Assembly (NCBI RefSeq): GCF_000614025.1
Contig: NZ_BAKF01000013.1
Span: 1 to 62,671, forward strand
Length of the DNA: 62,671 bases
From: Prevotella aurantiaca JCM 15754
GTDB taxonomy: Bacteria; Bacteroidota; Bacteroidia; Bacteroidales; Bacteroidaceae
Direction: 5' to 3'
The first letter of the stretch is position 1, and every line of letters starts with the position of its first letter. The position numbers were made by a program, and so were the translations under genes. Under the pieces are notes generated by a model. That model was not told the origin of the DNA and searched no databases. It saw nothing but the letters and a program-made list of their open reading frames with translations. This document shows positions 18,462-27,901 of the stretch, piece by piece.

Positions 18462-20623
18462 CTATTCGTCTTCGTCCTTAACTTCTGCTTCGTGTTCAGC
18501 AATGAGGGTCTGCTGGAGTTCGTTAGGCACGAGTTCGTAGCTTGAGAACTTGGTGGTGAAACTTGCACGGCCACCTGTCAGCGAACTCAGAGAGATGCTG
18601 TAGCTTGCCAATTCCTTCAACGGAATCTTGGCTTGCAGCTTCTGGTAGCCCGCTTCGCTGTCCATTCCCATTATCATAGCACGGCGTCCTTGCAAGTCGC
18701 TCATTACATCTCCCATGTAATCGCCAGGCACATACACTTCCAAATCGTAGATAGGCTCAAGAATTTTAGGCCCCGCAATCTTGAAAGCATCAGAGAATGC
18801 GTGGCGCGCAGCCAGCGTAAACGAAAGTTCGTTAGAGTCTACTGGGTGCATCTTACCATCGTAAACAACCACGCGCACGTCGCGAGCGTAGCTTCCGGTC
18901 AATGGTCCACGCTCCATACAGTCCATAATACCTTTTAAAATAGCTGGCATAAAGCGCGTGTCGATGCTCCGCCGACAACAGAATTGATGAATACGAGCTT
19001 GCCTCCCCAAGGCATTGTCTTCTCTTCCTTGCCCTTTATGTTCATCTTAAATTCTTGTCCGTTGAACTTATACATTGTTGGGTCTGGCATACCTTCAGCG
19101 TATGGTTCTACAATGAGGTGCACTTCACCAAACTGTCCAGCGCCACCGCTCTGCTTCTTATGGCGATATTCAGCCTTAGCCTGCTTGGTAATAGTTTCAC
19201 GATAAGGTATACGTGCTTCCTTAAATACAGTCTGAAGCTTTTCATTGTTCTCTAAACGCCACTTCAAAGTGCGCAAGTGGAACTCTCCTTGTCCCTTTAC
19301 AATGGTCTGACGCAACTCTTTGCTTTGTTCTACAAGCCATGTTGGATCTTCTTGACGCATCTTCAATAACGCTGCCATAAGCTTTTCAGTTTCTTGAGAA
19401 TTAACTGATTCGATGGCACGCATGTACTTTGGATTTGGATATTTAATAAAGTCGAAGTGCTGTTCTACGCCCTTACCATTCAATGTATTGCCCGTCTTAA
19501 CGTCTTTCAACTTCACTGTACAGCCAATATCGCCCGCATTAAGTTGGTCTACAGGAATACGGTTTGCGCCTGCACAAGCAAATAACTGGCCAATGCGTTC
19601 CTTTGAGCCTCTGTCTGCATTGGTCAAGTCGTCGCCCACTTTAATCGAACCACTCATAACTTTGAAGTAGCTTACTTCACCGATATGAGGCTCAACAGCG
19701 GTCTTAAAGAAATAAACTGATTCAGGACCATTAGAGTCTGGTGACACCTCTTCCCCACGTGTGTTATGTATCTTGTCCATTTCACTAACGAAAGGAACAA
19801 CGTTACCTAAGAACTCCATTAAGCGACGCACGCCCATATCTTTTCCTGCACAAACGCAGAATACTGGAAAAATGCTGCGAGCAACAAGGCCCTTACGAAT
19901 ACCTTCGCGCATTTCGTCTTCGGTAAGAGTTTCTGTCTCAAAGAACTTCTCCATCAATGTTTCGTCGTTCTCTGCGGCTGCTTCAACCAAAGTTTTGTGC
20001 AGTTCCATCGCCTTATCCATTTCCTCAGCAGGTATATCTTCAATGATAGGAGAACCTCCTTCTGCCTTCCAACTATACTTCTTCATCAATAGAACATCAA
20101 TAATACTATTGAATCCAGCACCTGTCTTAGTTGGATATTGTATCTGAACGCACTTTGAACCATAGATTTCTTTCATGCTATTCATCACATTATCGAAGTC
20201 GCATTTATCAGAATCTAATTGATTGACTAAGAAGATTACAGGTTTCTTCAACTTTTCTGTATAACGGAAGTTGTTTTGTGTTCCTACTTCAGGGCCGTAT
20301 TGTCCATTTATAAGGATTACGGCTTGGTCGGTAACATTCAATGCTGTTATCGCACCACCTACGAAGTCGTCGCTTCCTGGACAATCAATTATGTTTAACT
20401 TCTTATTGTTCCACTCAACATGAAAGACTGTAGAAAATACTGAGTAGCCATATTCTTGTTCTACTGGAAAGTAGTCGCAAACTGTGTTTTTAGCTTCCAC
20501 TGTGCCGCGGCGCTTAATAATACCGGCACCAAATAACATACTTTCGGCAAGAGTAGTCTTGCCGCTACCCGCACTGCCAAGCAATGCAATGTTCTTAATT
20601 TCGTTTGTCTGATATACTCTCAT
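18462..20623 (-). CDS. EF-G paralog (EF-G2 type), switch II His replaced (frameshifted)
   Basis: About 720 residues across a frameshift. It is a translational GTPase-like elongation factor G paralog conserved in Bacteroidales. P-loop GSAGSGKT lies at residues 16-23. The switch II motif is DCPGSDDF (80-87), where EF-G has DxPGHxDF, so the catalytic histidine is Ser84; switch I reads EYGYSV where EF-G has ERGITI; the base-specificity motif is NQLD. These match the Bacteroides EF-G2 described as lacking GTPase activity. The frame breaks after VINSVVGG and resumes at SIDTRFMPAILKGIM; one base is missing at about 18966-18967. I use the ATG at 20623 (MRVYQTNEIK), not 20629. Confidence 0.88.
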
Positions 20624-20826
20624 AACCACAAAAGATTTTAAAAAAGGTTGTTCTAAAAGTCTACATACAGGCAGTAATCTGTTAGAAGTCCACCTTTAGG
20701 TTGTTAGTATTATTTTCTATGCTGAGCAATAAGCTGTGCCTACTACTACTGCCGTCTAAGTTAGACATTTTATTTTATACCTCCAAACAATTTGCAACAA
20801 TTTATGAAAGTATTAAAAGAAATTAC

Positions 20827-20834
20827 TACTTTTG
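20827..20834 (+). promoter_or_regulatory. -7 element of hemW
   Basis: TACTTTTG, 43 nt before the hemW ATG; -33 element not clear. Confidence 0.5.
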
Positions 20835-20877
20835 CAAAGAAATAAATCTTCTTTAAGTTTACTACATTATATAATAG

Positions 20878-22056
20878 ATGGCAGGACTTTACTTCCATAT
20901 TCCTTTTTGCGCAAGCCGCTGTATTTATTGTGGCTTTTATTCCACTTTAACACCACGTGCAGAGAAAGCAACAACGATGGATTTGTATGTGGATGCGTTG
21001 TGTAAAGAAGTTGTAATGGAAAAGAAATACATCTTTGATGATAAGTCTCACGCTGCTGATCGACTTGAAACGATTTACTTTGGGGGAGGTACACCATCGC
21101 AATTAAATGCTTTCCATATTGAGAAGATATTCAGTTGTATTGAAGAAAACTATGCTGACAGAATTGTAAACTATGACGATATGGAGATAACGTTTGAGTG
21201 TAATCCCGATGATGTAACCTCCGAATTTGCCGAAAATCTTAGGCACCTGCCCATCAATCGCATATCAATGGGCGCACAGACTTTCTCGGACGAACGATTA
21301 AAGTTTCTCCGCCGACGTCATAAAGCTGCTGATGTGAAAACTGCTATAAGTCGTTTGCGTAACGCTGGGATAGAGAATATCTCCATAGACTTGATGTTTG
21401 GTTTCCCGAACGAAAGCTTAGATGAATGGAAACTTGATATAGATAAAGCCATTGCCTTAGATGTTGAACATCTTTCGGCTTACAGTTTAATGTATGAAGA
21501 AGGTACTCCTCTTTACCAACTCTTGCTAAAAGGCAAAGCGAAAGATATGGACGAGGAACTTTATCGTACGATGTACGACACACTTATCGACCGCCTTGCT
21601 CTCACCAAATACGAACAATACGAAATAAGCAACTTTGCCAAACTTACTCATTCTGCGGCTTCTCCTTTCCGTTCGCGCCACAATAGTGCTTATTGGTCTA
21701 ATAAACCTTATCTCGGCATAGGCGCATCGGCACACAGCTACAATCTTTCCACACGCCGTTGGAACATAGACAACATGCAAGAATACATCGACGGTATTAC
21801 AAACAACCGCCCCATCTACGAGGTGGAAACCATCGACGCCGACACACACTACGACGATATGGTAACAACAGCCCTGCGCACGAAGAGCGGTATCGACCTT
21901 ACCGCATTGCCGTCGCCTTACAAAGAACACATAACAAAAGCCTCTGCCCCACTCATCTCGCAAGGTCTGCTCGCCATAACCGACAACCATCTGCACCTTA
22001 CACGCAACGGAATTTACGTCAGCGATTTCGTTATGAGCGAATTAATGTACGTTTAA
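20878..22056 (+). CDS. hemW: Radical SAM heme chaperone HemW
   Basis: 392 residues. Radical SAM protein of the HemN/HemW group that binds heme and helps insert it into respiratory proteins. The start MAGLYFHIPFC leads into the CxxxCxxC iron-sulfur motif CASRCIYC, then YFGGGTPSQL, FECNPDDVT, NRISMGAQTF and LMFGFPNESLDEW. The N-terminus lacks the extension found in true coproporphyrinogen dehydrogenase HemN, so HemW is the better call. The G+C content rises in its last third. Confidence 0.93.
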   Translation: MAGLYFHIPFCASRCIYCGFYSTLTPRAEKATTMDLYVDALCKEVVMEKKYIFDDKSHAADRLETIYFGGGTPSQLNAFHIEKIFSCIEENYADRIVNYDDMEITFECNPDDVTSEFAENLRHLPINRISMGAQTFSDERLKFLRRRHKAADVKTAISRLRNAGIENISIDLMFGFPNESLDEWKLDIDKAIALDVEHLSAYSLMYEEGTPLYQLLLKGKAKDMDEELYRTMYDTLIDRLALTKYEQYEISNFAKLTHSAASPFRSRHNSAYWSNKPYLGIGASAHSYNLSTRRWNIDNMQEYIDGITNNRPIYEVETIDADTHYDDMVTTALRTKSGIDLTALPSPYKEHITKASAPLISQGLLAITDNHLHLTRNGIYVSDFVMSELMYV

Positions 22057-22081
22057 AACCGCAGCAAACCATTTTTTTCAT

Positions 22082-22089
22082 TACCTTTG
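22082..22089 (+). promoter_or_regulatory. -7 element of the small membrane protein gene
   Basis: TACCTTTG between hemW and the gene at 22118, 28 nt before its ATG. Confidence 0.55.
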
Positions 22090-22117
22090 CACATAGAACA
22101 AACAGAAACTTACATTT

Positions 22118-22441
22118 ATGACAGAACAGGAATTTGAACAACTTTGGCAAGCCAACCGCCAACAACTGCTCGCAAACGACGAAGAATACCAACGCATAAG
22201 CAAAAGCTACACATCGTCGAGTTGGCTCGATTACCTTGTGTCTATTGGCGGATTCGTTATCTGCGAAAAGTTTATACAGGGCTTTAACCTTGGCAACGTA
22301 TGGACATTCCTCCTTGCAGCACTCGGAATGGTCATCGTCTGGTACGGCTTCCGACTCATAAAAAGCAGACTAAGCAGCAACAAAACCCTCGAAGAAGTGG
22401 AACAACGCATAAAAGAACAATACAAATCTACTTTGCATTAG
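22118..22441 (+). CDS. Small membrane protein of unknown function
   Basis: 107 residues. A polar N-terminal ~35 residues is followed by two hydrophobic segments (WLDYLVSIGGFVICEKFI and VWTFLLAALGMVIVWYGF) and a charged C-terminal helix likely to form a coiled coil (KTLEEVEQRIKEQYK). No family recognised. It has its own promoter and a long terminator stem. The role cannot be told. Confidence 0.7.
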   Translation: MTEQEFEQLWQANRQQLLANDEEYQRISKSYTSSSWLDYLVSIGGFVICEKFIQGFNLGNVWTFLLAALGMVIVWYGFRLIKSRLSSNKTLEEVEQRIKEQYKSTLH

Positions 22442-22467
22442 TGTCACTAAAATATTTTAAAACAAGC

Positions 22468-22519
22468 TTAAGGCAGGTTCTAAAAATCCAATAAAGATGG
22501 TTTTTAGAACCTGCCTTAA
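22468..22519 (+). terminator. Long-stem terminator
   Basis: A 22-bp stem with a single bulge: TTAAGGCAGGTTCTAAAAA.. against ..TTTTTAGAACCTGCCTTAA. It follows the small membrane protein gene by 26 nt. Confidence 0.8.
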
Positions 22520-22570
22520 TTATATTTTCAGATGTTTATAGGAGCCGCCAAATATCTTATCAACCTTTTA

Positions 22571-22658
22571 ATTCTCTATGCAGACACTCAAAATTGTCTT
22601 ATAAGACTTTTTTAATTCTCTTATAGGACAATTTTAATTCTCTTATAAGACAATTTTG
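22571..22658. repeat. 22-bp palindrome array, family C
   Basis: Four 22-bp units at 22571, 22593, 22615 and 22637. The second holds the perfect palindrome GTCTTATAAGAC; the third and fourth read ATTCTCTTATA(A/G)GACAAT. It lies between convergent genes, like family B copy 1. The sequence is unrelated to families A and B, yet the period is the same. Confidence 0.85.
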
Positions 22659-22767
22659 ATAGCTTTCTAAGCACTGATTACCAATGAATTATAAAAGTAT
22701 ATTTTTACTCCTGAAAGATGAAGAAAATGGGGCGTTGAAAACCTATTATCTGCGCACTTGCCGTGGA

Positions 22768-25092
22768 TTAGAAACGCTTACGTTCGCTCTGTCCCGCTCC
22801 TGTACCTTTGTATTTGCTACGTGCTGTGTTGAATTTGTAGCGCAAAGTAACGTAGGCTTGACGACTATCGTACCCTTCGTTTACGCTTGTTTTAAGGTTA
22901 TTCGTGTAAAGTATGACGTGATTAGCAGTGCGGTTGAAGAGGTCGTCTACGCCTACAATAACAGAAAGGCGGTCGTTTAGGAACGCTTTTCGTACTGAGA
23001 AGTTGAATGTGCAGGTGGTTCTGGTAAGCTCAGTGTTCTCTGTTATACCACTTGAATTGACTTGCAGGAAGGCTTCGGCAGTCCAATCGTGCTTAAACTC
23101 AAACGAATTGTCCCACTGTATTCCCCACACAGGCTTACTTAAATCTAACTTGCTGCCCAAACGCTCTATGTCGAACCATTGCTTTTGGCAGAACAATGTG
23201 AGTTGTGGCGACCATACTCCGATTGTCGGTGCTGCGGTAAGGCTCAGTGTTAAGGCAGGAAACCTTTTGAAATTGCGGTAACGCAAGTTGGTTATATTCT
23301 CATCAGTGCTTTCTTGTTCGTTCCAATACATAATTTTGTTGTGTGTCTGTGTGTAGTTGGCAACAAAGGTTAGCCAGTTCCAACTGCTCACAAGCGTAAT
23401 GTTGTGTAGCGTTTCTGGCTTCAGTGTAGGGTTACCACTCTGACGCGTAAAGCGGTTCATATACTCTACATTTGTACCCAATTGCCTATAAGAGGGGCGC
23501 GATGTCTTTGCCGAATAAGAGAGTTGCAAGCCTACTTCCTTTATCTTTGTTGCGAAAGTGAGCGATGGAAACCATTGGCTGTAGGTACGGCTGTGTGCCG
23601 GACTATACACTCCTTGTTCGTAATAATCAGAATTTACGTGCTCGTAGCGCAATCCTGCCATAAGCTGACCAATGGGTGTGGGGTGGCTATATTCGAAGAA
23701 GAAAGCGTTATTGCGCTCCTTAATGGTTGATGCTGTGCTGGGAACCACGTTTTCTTGATTAACATAATTTTGTTCGTGATTAGTGAAAGTATTCTCGTTT
23801 CCAACCGACAGGCTGCCGCCAAACAATGGGTGAGAGAGCACCAGCTTGGTTGCAAAGAACTTGTTTGTGTGTATTCCTGCCGATGTTACAGTGCGATTGG
23901 CGTTGGTGGCACTTTGCTCTGTGGTTATGCGGTATTCAGTTTCTCTACCATAATAGTAGTCTGTATTGAAATCTATATCTATCTTTCCTACCTTTCCAAC
24001 GTAGTAAGCCGAGAGACTTTTATTAGGTATGGCAGTAGAGTTAGCACTAATTTGAGACTCTATATGGTCGAATAGCACATTATTTTTTAGCACATCGGTA
24101 GAGAAATCACCGTGTCCGTTGTTTGCACCAACAAGCAAATTGGTGAAGAAACGCGCACCAACAGAGTGGTTGGCATTGAACTCGTAGGCTGCCGAAAGCG
24201 TATAATTGTTGTTTGTATTACAACTATGGCTATCGCTTGTCCACTTGTTCGTCCATAAATTGGCGGTCTGTACCTCGTTGGTAGTGGTTTGTTTGTTTAG
24301 ACTATTGTCAATATTGTAAGCCGAACCAGCCGTCAGTTCCAAGCCATTGCGGCGATAATACATATTGAGCTGATTGTTAGTGTCCCAGTTTTCCCAATAA
24401 TAAGCTGACGTGCGTACATCGAAACCGAAGCCGTCGCCCGCCTTACGCACCGTGTGAATGCGGATAACGGCACTCACTGTGGCATCGTAACGAGCCCCCG
24501 GATTGGTTATTACCTCAATGTCCTTAATATCCGACGAGTTAAGACGTTCTATCTCAGTTGCGTCAGTTATCTTTCTGTTGTTTATATAGATAACTGCTGC
24601 TCCTCTACCTATAACAGAATAGCTGCCTTCTTTACCACTCAACAGCGGAATGCGCTTAAGAACATCGTTGCCCGAACCAGCTTTAGCTAACGACGAACCA
24701 ATGATAGTTGTAACAAGAGCATCGTTTCGTATAGCCATCTTAGGGCGACTGGCTGTAACTGTTACTCCCTCTATTGCTTTTGTATCTGATTCTGCTTTCA
24801 ACTGCAAAGTATCAGCAATAAGAGGCAACAATACATTACGTTGCTCGTAACCAATGCCCGATACACGCAAAAACACCTGCATATCGGTAGATAAAGAAAG
24901 TTGGAATGCTCCCTCCTTATCCGTTACTATACCCGTAACAAGCGAGGAATCGCGCACAGAAAGTGCGATAACGTTGGCATATTCAATAGGCAAACGCTGT
25001 TCGTCGGTTACCCAACCACGAATGGTTTGTTGTGCTTTTGCTGTTGTAGAGAGCAGTGTCAAGACTGCAATAATAGGATACAATTTTTTCAT
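22768..25092 (-). CDS. TonB-dependent receptor, 'outer membrane beta-barrel' family
   Basis: 774 residues. Signal peptide (MKKLYPIIAVLTLLSTTAKA), then a carboxypeptidase-regulatory-like beta-sandwich (about 22-105: QTIRGWVTDEQRLPIEYANV), a plug domain (about 115-215: VTVTASRPKMAIRNDALVT, LLSGKEGSYSVIGRGAAVIYI) and a C-terminal beta-barrel of the PF14905 type. It should import or bind a ligand at the outer membrane with TonB energy. No SusD partner or ABC gene is adjacent, so it is not a polysaccharide-utilisation pair. The substrate is unknown. Its -7 box (TACCTTTG on the minus strand) is at 25181-25188. Confidence 0.88.
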   Translation of the reverse strand: MKKLYPIIAVLTLLSTTAKAQQTIRGWVTDEQRLPIEYANVIALSVRDSSLVTGIVTDKEGAFQLSLSTDMQVFLRVSGIGYEQRNVLLPLIADTLQLKAESDTKAIEGVTVTASRPKMAIRNDALVTTIIGSSLAKAGSGNDVLKRIPLLSGKEGSYSVIGRGAAVIYINNRKITDATEIERLNSSDIKDIEVITNPGARYDATVSAVIRIHTVRKAGDGFGFDVRTSAYYWENWDTNNQLNMYYRRNGLELTAGSAYNIDNSLNKQTTTNEVQTANLWTNKWTSDSHSCNTNNNYTLSAAYEFNANHSVGARFFTNLLVGANNGHGDFSTDVLKNNVLFDHIESQISANSTAIPNKSLSAYYVGKVGKIDIDFNTDYYYGRETEYRITTEQSATNANRTVTSAGIHTNKFFATKLVLSHPLFGGSLSVGNENTFTNHEQNYVNQENVVPSTASTIKERNNAFFFEYSHPTPIGQLMAGLRYEHVNSDYYEQGVYSPAHSRTYSQWFPSLTFATKIKEVGLQLSYSAKTSRPSYRQLGTNVEYMNRFTRQSGNPTLKPETLHNITLVSSWNWLTFVANYTQTHNKIMYWNEQESTDENITNLRYRNFKRFPALTLSLTAAPTIGVWSPQLTLFCQKQWFDIERLGSKLDLSKPVWGIQWDNSFEFKHDWTAEAFLQVNSSGITENTELTRTTCTFNFSVRKAFLNDRLSVIVGVDDLFNRTANHVILYTNNLKTSVNEGYDSRQAYVTLRYKFNTARSKYKGTGAGQSERKRF

Positions 25093-25180
25093 TCGTACTA
25101 AAGTTTTATTGTTTAGATATTCGTTCGTCTTGCTTCAACACCTTATTGCCCTTGTTAAAAGGGTTTGTGGTTCTTATTTG

Positions 25181-25188
25181 CAAAGGTA
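25181..25188 (-). promoter_or_regulatory. -7 element of the TonB receptor gene
   Basis: TACCTTTG on the minus strand, 88 nt upstream of the start at 25092; no clear -33 element. Confidence 0.5.
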
Positions 25189-25325
25189 AGAAAAGAACAA
25201 TTATTTATAAAAAAAAACGAATAAACTTTTTGTTTTACTGCATTTTTTACCCTTTTGTGTATTAAAACAACATTCTATAGGTATGCTAAAAGGGTACCTA
25301 TTAACAAAAAATGTAATATCAAAGC

Positions 25326-25356
25326 TTTGCAATTCGGCATATTTACGCTAACTTTG
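25326..25356 (+). promoter_or_regulatory. Promoter of rnpB
   Basis: TTTG at 25326-25329, 19-nt spacer, TAACTTTG at 25349-25356. It ends 6 nt before the first base of helix P1. Confidence 0.8.
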
Positions 25357-25362
25357 CATACT

Positions 25363-25746
25363 AAGGTAGTACTCCGGCACTGTCGCTGGTGTTGTATAAC
25401 ACGAGAGGAAAGTCCGGGCAGCAAAGAGTATCCTGCTTCCGAAAATGAAAGCTATTGGCAACAGTAGATGTAGGTAGAAGAAAACAACCGCCTTGGAAAC
25501 GAGGTAAGGGTGAGAAGGTAGTGTAAGAGACTACCGGCACGGTGGTGACAGCGTGGCTGTACCGTTCAGGAGCTGCAAGTTCATGTAAACCGTTGTTTGA
25601 GGGTTACTCGCCCGAGCCATATAAGGCACAACGGAGGTAGAACGCTAAAACGCATGGGGTGACCCTGTGGTTAGATAGATGACAGGCATCCTTATTTGCC
25701 GAAAGACAATAAGGAAACGAGACCCGGCTTATAGGAGTGCTGCTTT
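25363..25746 (+). ncRNA. rnpB: RNase P RNA, type A
   Basis: About 384 nt. It is the catalytic RNA that trims tRNA 5' leaders. Conserved blocks are GAGGAAAGTCCGGGC near the 5' end and AGATAGATGACAGGC near the 3' end. The ends are set by helix P1, in which 25363-25375 pairs with 25734-25746 (AGTACTCC/GGAGTGCT plus outer wobble pairs). The length is normal for bacterial type A RNase P RNA. Confidence 0.92.
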
Positions 25747-25804
25747 ACACATACTCGCTGCCTCCCCCTTTGTGGGGAGGGAGTTGAGCTATGAAAAAAG
25801 GAGA

Positions 25805-26296
25805 ATGTCTGCTTTAACAGCCACCAAGTTGTATGGCAGAAAAGACAAATTACCGTACTATTCTTTATATCTTATGGAAGAAGTTCAAGACTACAGATAC
25901 ATATTAGACGATTTCCAACATCAAGTTGAGAACAAAATTAGAAATCATAAGGACGACCCAGGTTTTCCACAAATGGAAGGAAAGCTAAACCAACAGGAGT
26001 TAGACGATTATCTTTTCGACCACCAAGCTGCACTCGATACAGCAGGAACAGAGCGTACGCAATATACTATTGCAGGCGTACTGATAACGTTGCCCATTAT
26101 AATATTGTCAGGATTCTCTGAAGAATCGCTGCCTGTAAAAGGCTATCAAGTGCCGCTTATGGGTGTTGCCATCGGTTTAGTACTTTACTTTATCTATCGT
26201 GTTGTTATGAAAACTATTGTAAATAACAAGGTGAAACGTGCAAAAAAAGACCACCCCGAAGCCTGTGAATACGTGGAAAAGGTGATGAATTTCTAA
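25805..26296 (+). CDS. Membrane protein of unknown function
   Basis: 163 residues from the ATG at 25805, preceded by the RBS-like AAAAAAGGAGA. The frame is open further 5' but would run into RNase P RNA, so those residues are not coding. Another possible start is the ATG at 25874 (MEEVQDYRYIL), where the conserved-looking part begins. An acidic soluble N-terminal half (QDYRYILDDFQHQVENKI; PQMEGKLNQQELDDYLFDH) is followed by two transmembrane segments (ITLPIIILSGF; LMGVAIGLVLYFIYRVV). No family recognised. Confidence 0.65.
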   Translation: MSALTATKLYGRKDKLPYYSLYLMEEVQDYRYILDDFQHQVENKIRNHKDDPGFPQMEGKLNQQELDDYLFDHQAALDTAGTERTQYTIAGVLITLPIIILSGFSEESLPVKGYQVPLMGVAIGLVLYFIYRVVMKTIVNNKVKRAKKDHPEACEYVEKVMNF

Positions 26297-26348
26297 CTTT
26301 TTGGCACACTATGTGCTTGGTATATATTCGTAACAATAAAGGAAATAT

Positions 26349-26755
26349 ATGGAAATACCAGATTTAAGCAAATACAAAGAGAAATTCACAAAGAATGGAT
26401 TTATCGAGAAAATACAGCGTATAGCCAAGCGAGCTGGTGCAAAACTGGTTTATGCGGCGTTGATTCTGTATTACTCTATCGATAGCGATAAGGTGTCATT
26501 TAAGGAGAAAGCATCATCATAGGGGCGCTTGGGTATCTGATTACACCGCTTGACATCATGCCAGATGCTATTCCGCTCGCAGGATTGAGCGACGACCTCG
26601 GTGTACTTATATATGTGTTGCGAAAAGTTTGGGACTATGTAGACGATGAAGCGAAACAAAAGGCGGAAGACAAACTGTCGCAATGGTTCGATAAAGACGA
26701 AATGAAGGCAACTGAAAACCTATTCGTTGATAGAATAGAAGACGAGCCTGTATAA
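26349..26755 (+). CDS. DUF1232 (YkvA-like) membrane protein (frameshifted)
   Basis: About 135 residues after correction. DUF1232 proteins are small inner-membrane proteins of unknown function; the motif here is ALGYLITPLDIMPDAIPLAG followed by LSDDLGVL. The first frame (MEIPDLSKYKEKF...VSFKEKA) runs into a stop at about 26519 and the second begins right there. Restoring one A at about 26513 gives KEKAIIIGALGYLITPLD, a clean family match. The C-terminus is charged (DDEAKQKAEDKLSQWF). The FeoB-associated-type gene follows after 18 nt, probably in one transcript. Confidence 0.82.
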
Positions 26756-26773
26756 TAAAAGAAAGGAGAGCTC

Positions 26774-26965
26774 ATGGAACAATATATCATTGTTGGCATT
26801 GTTTTAGCGTTAGCTGTAGCCTATGTTATCCGTATGCTTATAAGAACGATTAAGGTTTCAAGGAACGCTTGCGGAGGCTGTAAAGGCTGTGCAATACGCG
26901 AACAAATGACACAAAAAAACAACTTTAACGCCCAAAAGAAAGTAAATTCTTGTTGCAATAGTTGA
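26774..26965 (+). CDS. FeoB-associated Cys-rich-type small membrane protein
   Basis: 63 residues. One N-terminal membrane segment (YIIVGIVLALAVAYVIRML) is followed by a cysteine-rich segment CGGCKGCAIREQ and a C-terminal SCCNS. This matches the FeoB-associated Cys-rich protein family, found beside ferrous-iron transporters, but no feoB lies in the window. Good RBS (AAAGGAGAG) 5-8 nt upstream. Confidence 0.75.
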   Translation: MEQYIIVGIVLALAVAYVIRMLIRTIKVSRNACGGCKGCAIREQMTQKNNFNAQKKVNSCCNS

Positions 26966-26972
26966 TAAAAAA

Positions 26973-27004
26973 TTTGGTCAAACAAATATTTCTTATTACT
27001 TTTG
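26973..27004 (+). promoter_or_regulatory. Promoter of tRNA-Cys
   Basis: TTTG at 26973-26976, 20-nt spacer, TACTTTTG at 26997-27004; 47 nt upstream of the tRNA 5' end. Confidence 0.75.
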
Positions 27005-27050
27005 CACCGCAATTAAGGGGGATTGCCTTAGTTGTTCAACGAAACAAAAT

Positions 27051-27121
27051 GGTGCCTGGGCCGGTCGGTTAGGTAACGGTCTGCAAAACCGTGTAGAGCA
27101 GTTCGATTCTGCTAGGCACCT
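27051..27121 (+). tRNA. tRNA-Cys (anticodon GCA)
   Basis: Full cloverleaf: acceptor GGTGCCT/AGGCACC, anticodon stem ACGGT/ACCGT with loop CTGCAAA (anticodon GCA), T-arm AGCAG-TTCGATT-CTGCT, discriminator T. CCA is not encoded. Confidence 0.97.
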
Positions 27122-27125
27122 CAAA

Positions 27126-27157
27126 GTCCGAAGGAAATATACCTTCGGGCTTTTTTT
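27126..27157 (+). terminator. Terminator of tRNA-Cys
   Basis: CCGAAGG pairs with CCTTCGG, followed by a seven-T run. Confidence 0.9.
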
Positions 27158-27315
27158 ATTGCCCACTGATAAGATACCAAATAGCAAGGGTAAAAGGATA
27201 ATTGGAATAGATTTCGCCCTTACAACATATACACATAGATGTAGAAAACATCAAGGTGATAGTATAAGAATATGGCTCTTATTTTGTAAATAAAATAGTA
27301 AGTAAAAATGATAAT

Positions 27316-27478
27316 AGCGCTTTCGTATCGCAATAGTGCCTGTTTTGCAATGCAAAACAGGCACTATTGCGTTGTAAAACAGGCTCTTTTATTATGCAAA
27401 ATAGGTACTATTGCAACGCTTTGGTATTCAGTTGATTACGCAAGAAAATGCTTTATGTAAAATCTTTACACTTTTGTT
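27316..27478 (+). repeat. 22-bp palindrome array, family A copy 4
   Basis: Units begin at 27316, 27338, 27360, 27382 and 27404. The reference unit at 27338 is GCCTGTTTTGCAATGCAAAA plus CA; the TTTACA box begins at 27465, exactly 127 nt on. It lies between tRNA-Cys and convergent minus-strand genes. Confidence 0.88.
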
Positions 27479-27642
27479 GCATTGTTTTTGTCCAAAATAT
27501 AGCTTGAAGCCATGATTCTTTTACTATTCTAACAAGTGAATTTTTGTGGTTGTTTATAGTAGAATCTTAATTCAGTTTTGCCAAAATTGCTGGACAAGAA
27601 AAGTAGTTCTGAACTATATTACAACCAATAAATCAACAAAAA

Positions 27643-27671
27643 CTGCGCACCGACTGAATGTGGATGCGCAG
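27643..27671 (-). terminator. Terminator of the secreted-protein/peptide pair
   Basis: CTGCGCA/TGCGCAG stem with a minus-strand T-run. A near-identical stem ends the gene at 29870, so the two transcripts use related terminators. Confidence 0.7.
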
Positions 27672-27728
27672 CTGATATACTCTGATTAGTATAGACTTCT
27701 GTGTACAAAGAGTACATTTTGCCCTTTA

Positions 27729-27887
27729 TTAGTTCATATCGTCTACCTCTTCATCTTCTTCTTCATCATCTGTTTCTCCGCCGACTGGAACTTTAGACTG
27801 GCCTGCGAATCCTCTTTCAAGATAGTCACCGCTTAATTGTAATGTAACCACTTCGCAAGTGGGCATTGCATATTCTTTCTTTTTCAT
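27729..27887 (-). CDS. Small acidic protein of 52 residues
   Basis: ATG at 27887 with a strong RBS (GGAGGG, 9 nt upstream). The product starts MKKKEYAMPTCEVVTLQLSG and ends in a very acidic stretch of D/E residues. It lies 14 nt after the stop of the secreted protein at 27902 on the same strand, so is co-transcribed. Short peptides with 'CEVVTLQL' and an acidic tail are familiar beside Prevotella surface-protein genes, but no function is known. Confidence 0.7.
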   Translation of the reverse strand: MKKKEYAMPTCEVVTLQLSGDYLERGFAGQSKVPVGGETDDEEEDEEVDDMN

Positions 27888-27901
27888 GTTGTTTTCCCTC
27901 C

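Noticed and set aside
22684..22980. Plus-strand gene opposite the TonB receptor end
   Set aside because: Antisense shadow of the receptor's 3' end; no RBS, family match or promoter.
25679..25804. N-terminal extension of the 25805 gene
   Set aside because: These codons lie in RNase P RNA (its 3' part) and the spacer, so the open frame there is chance.
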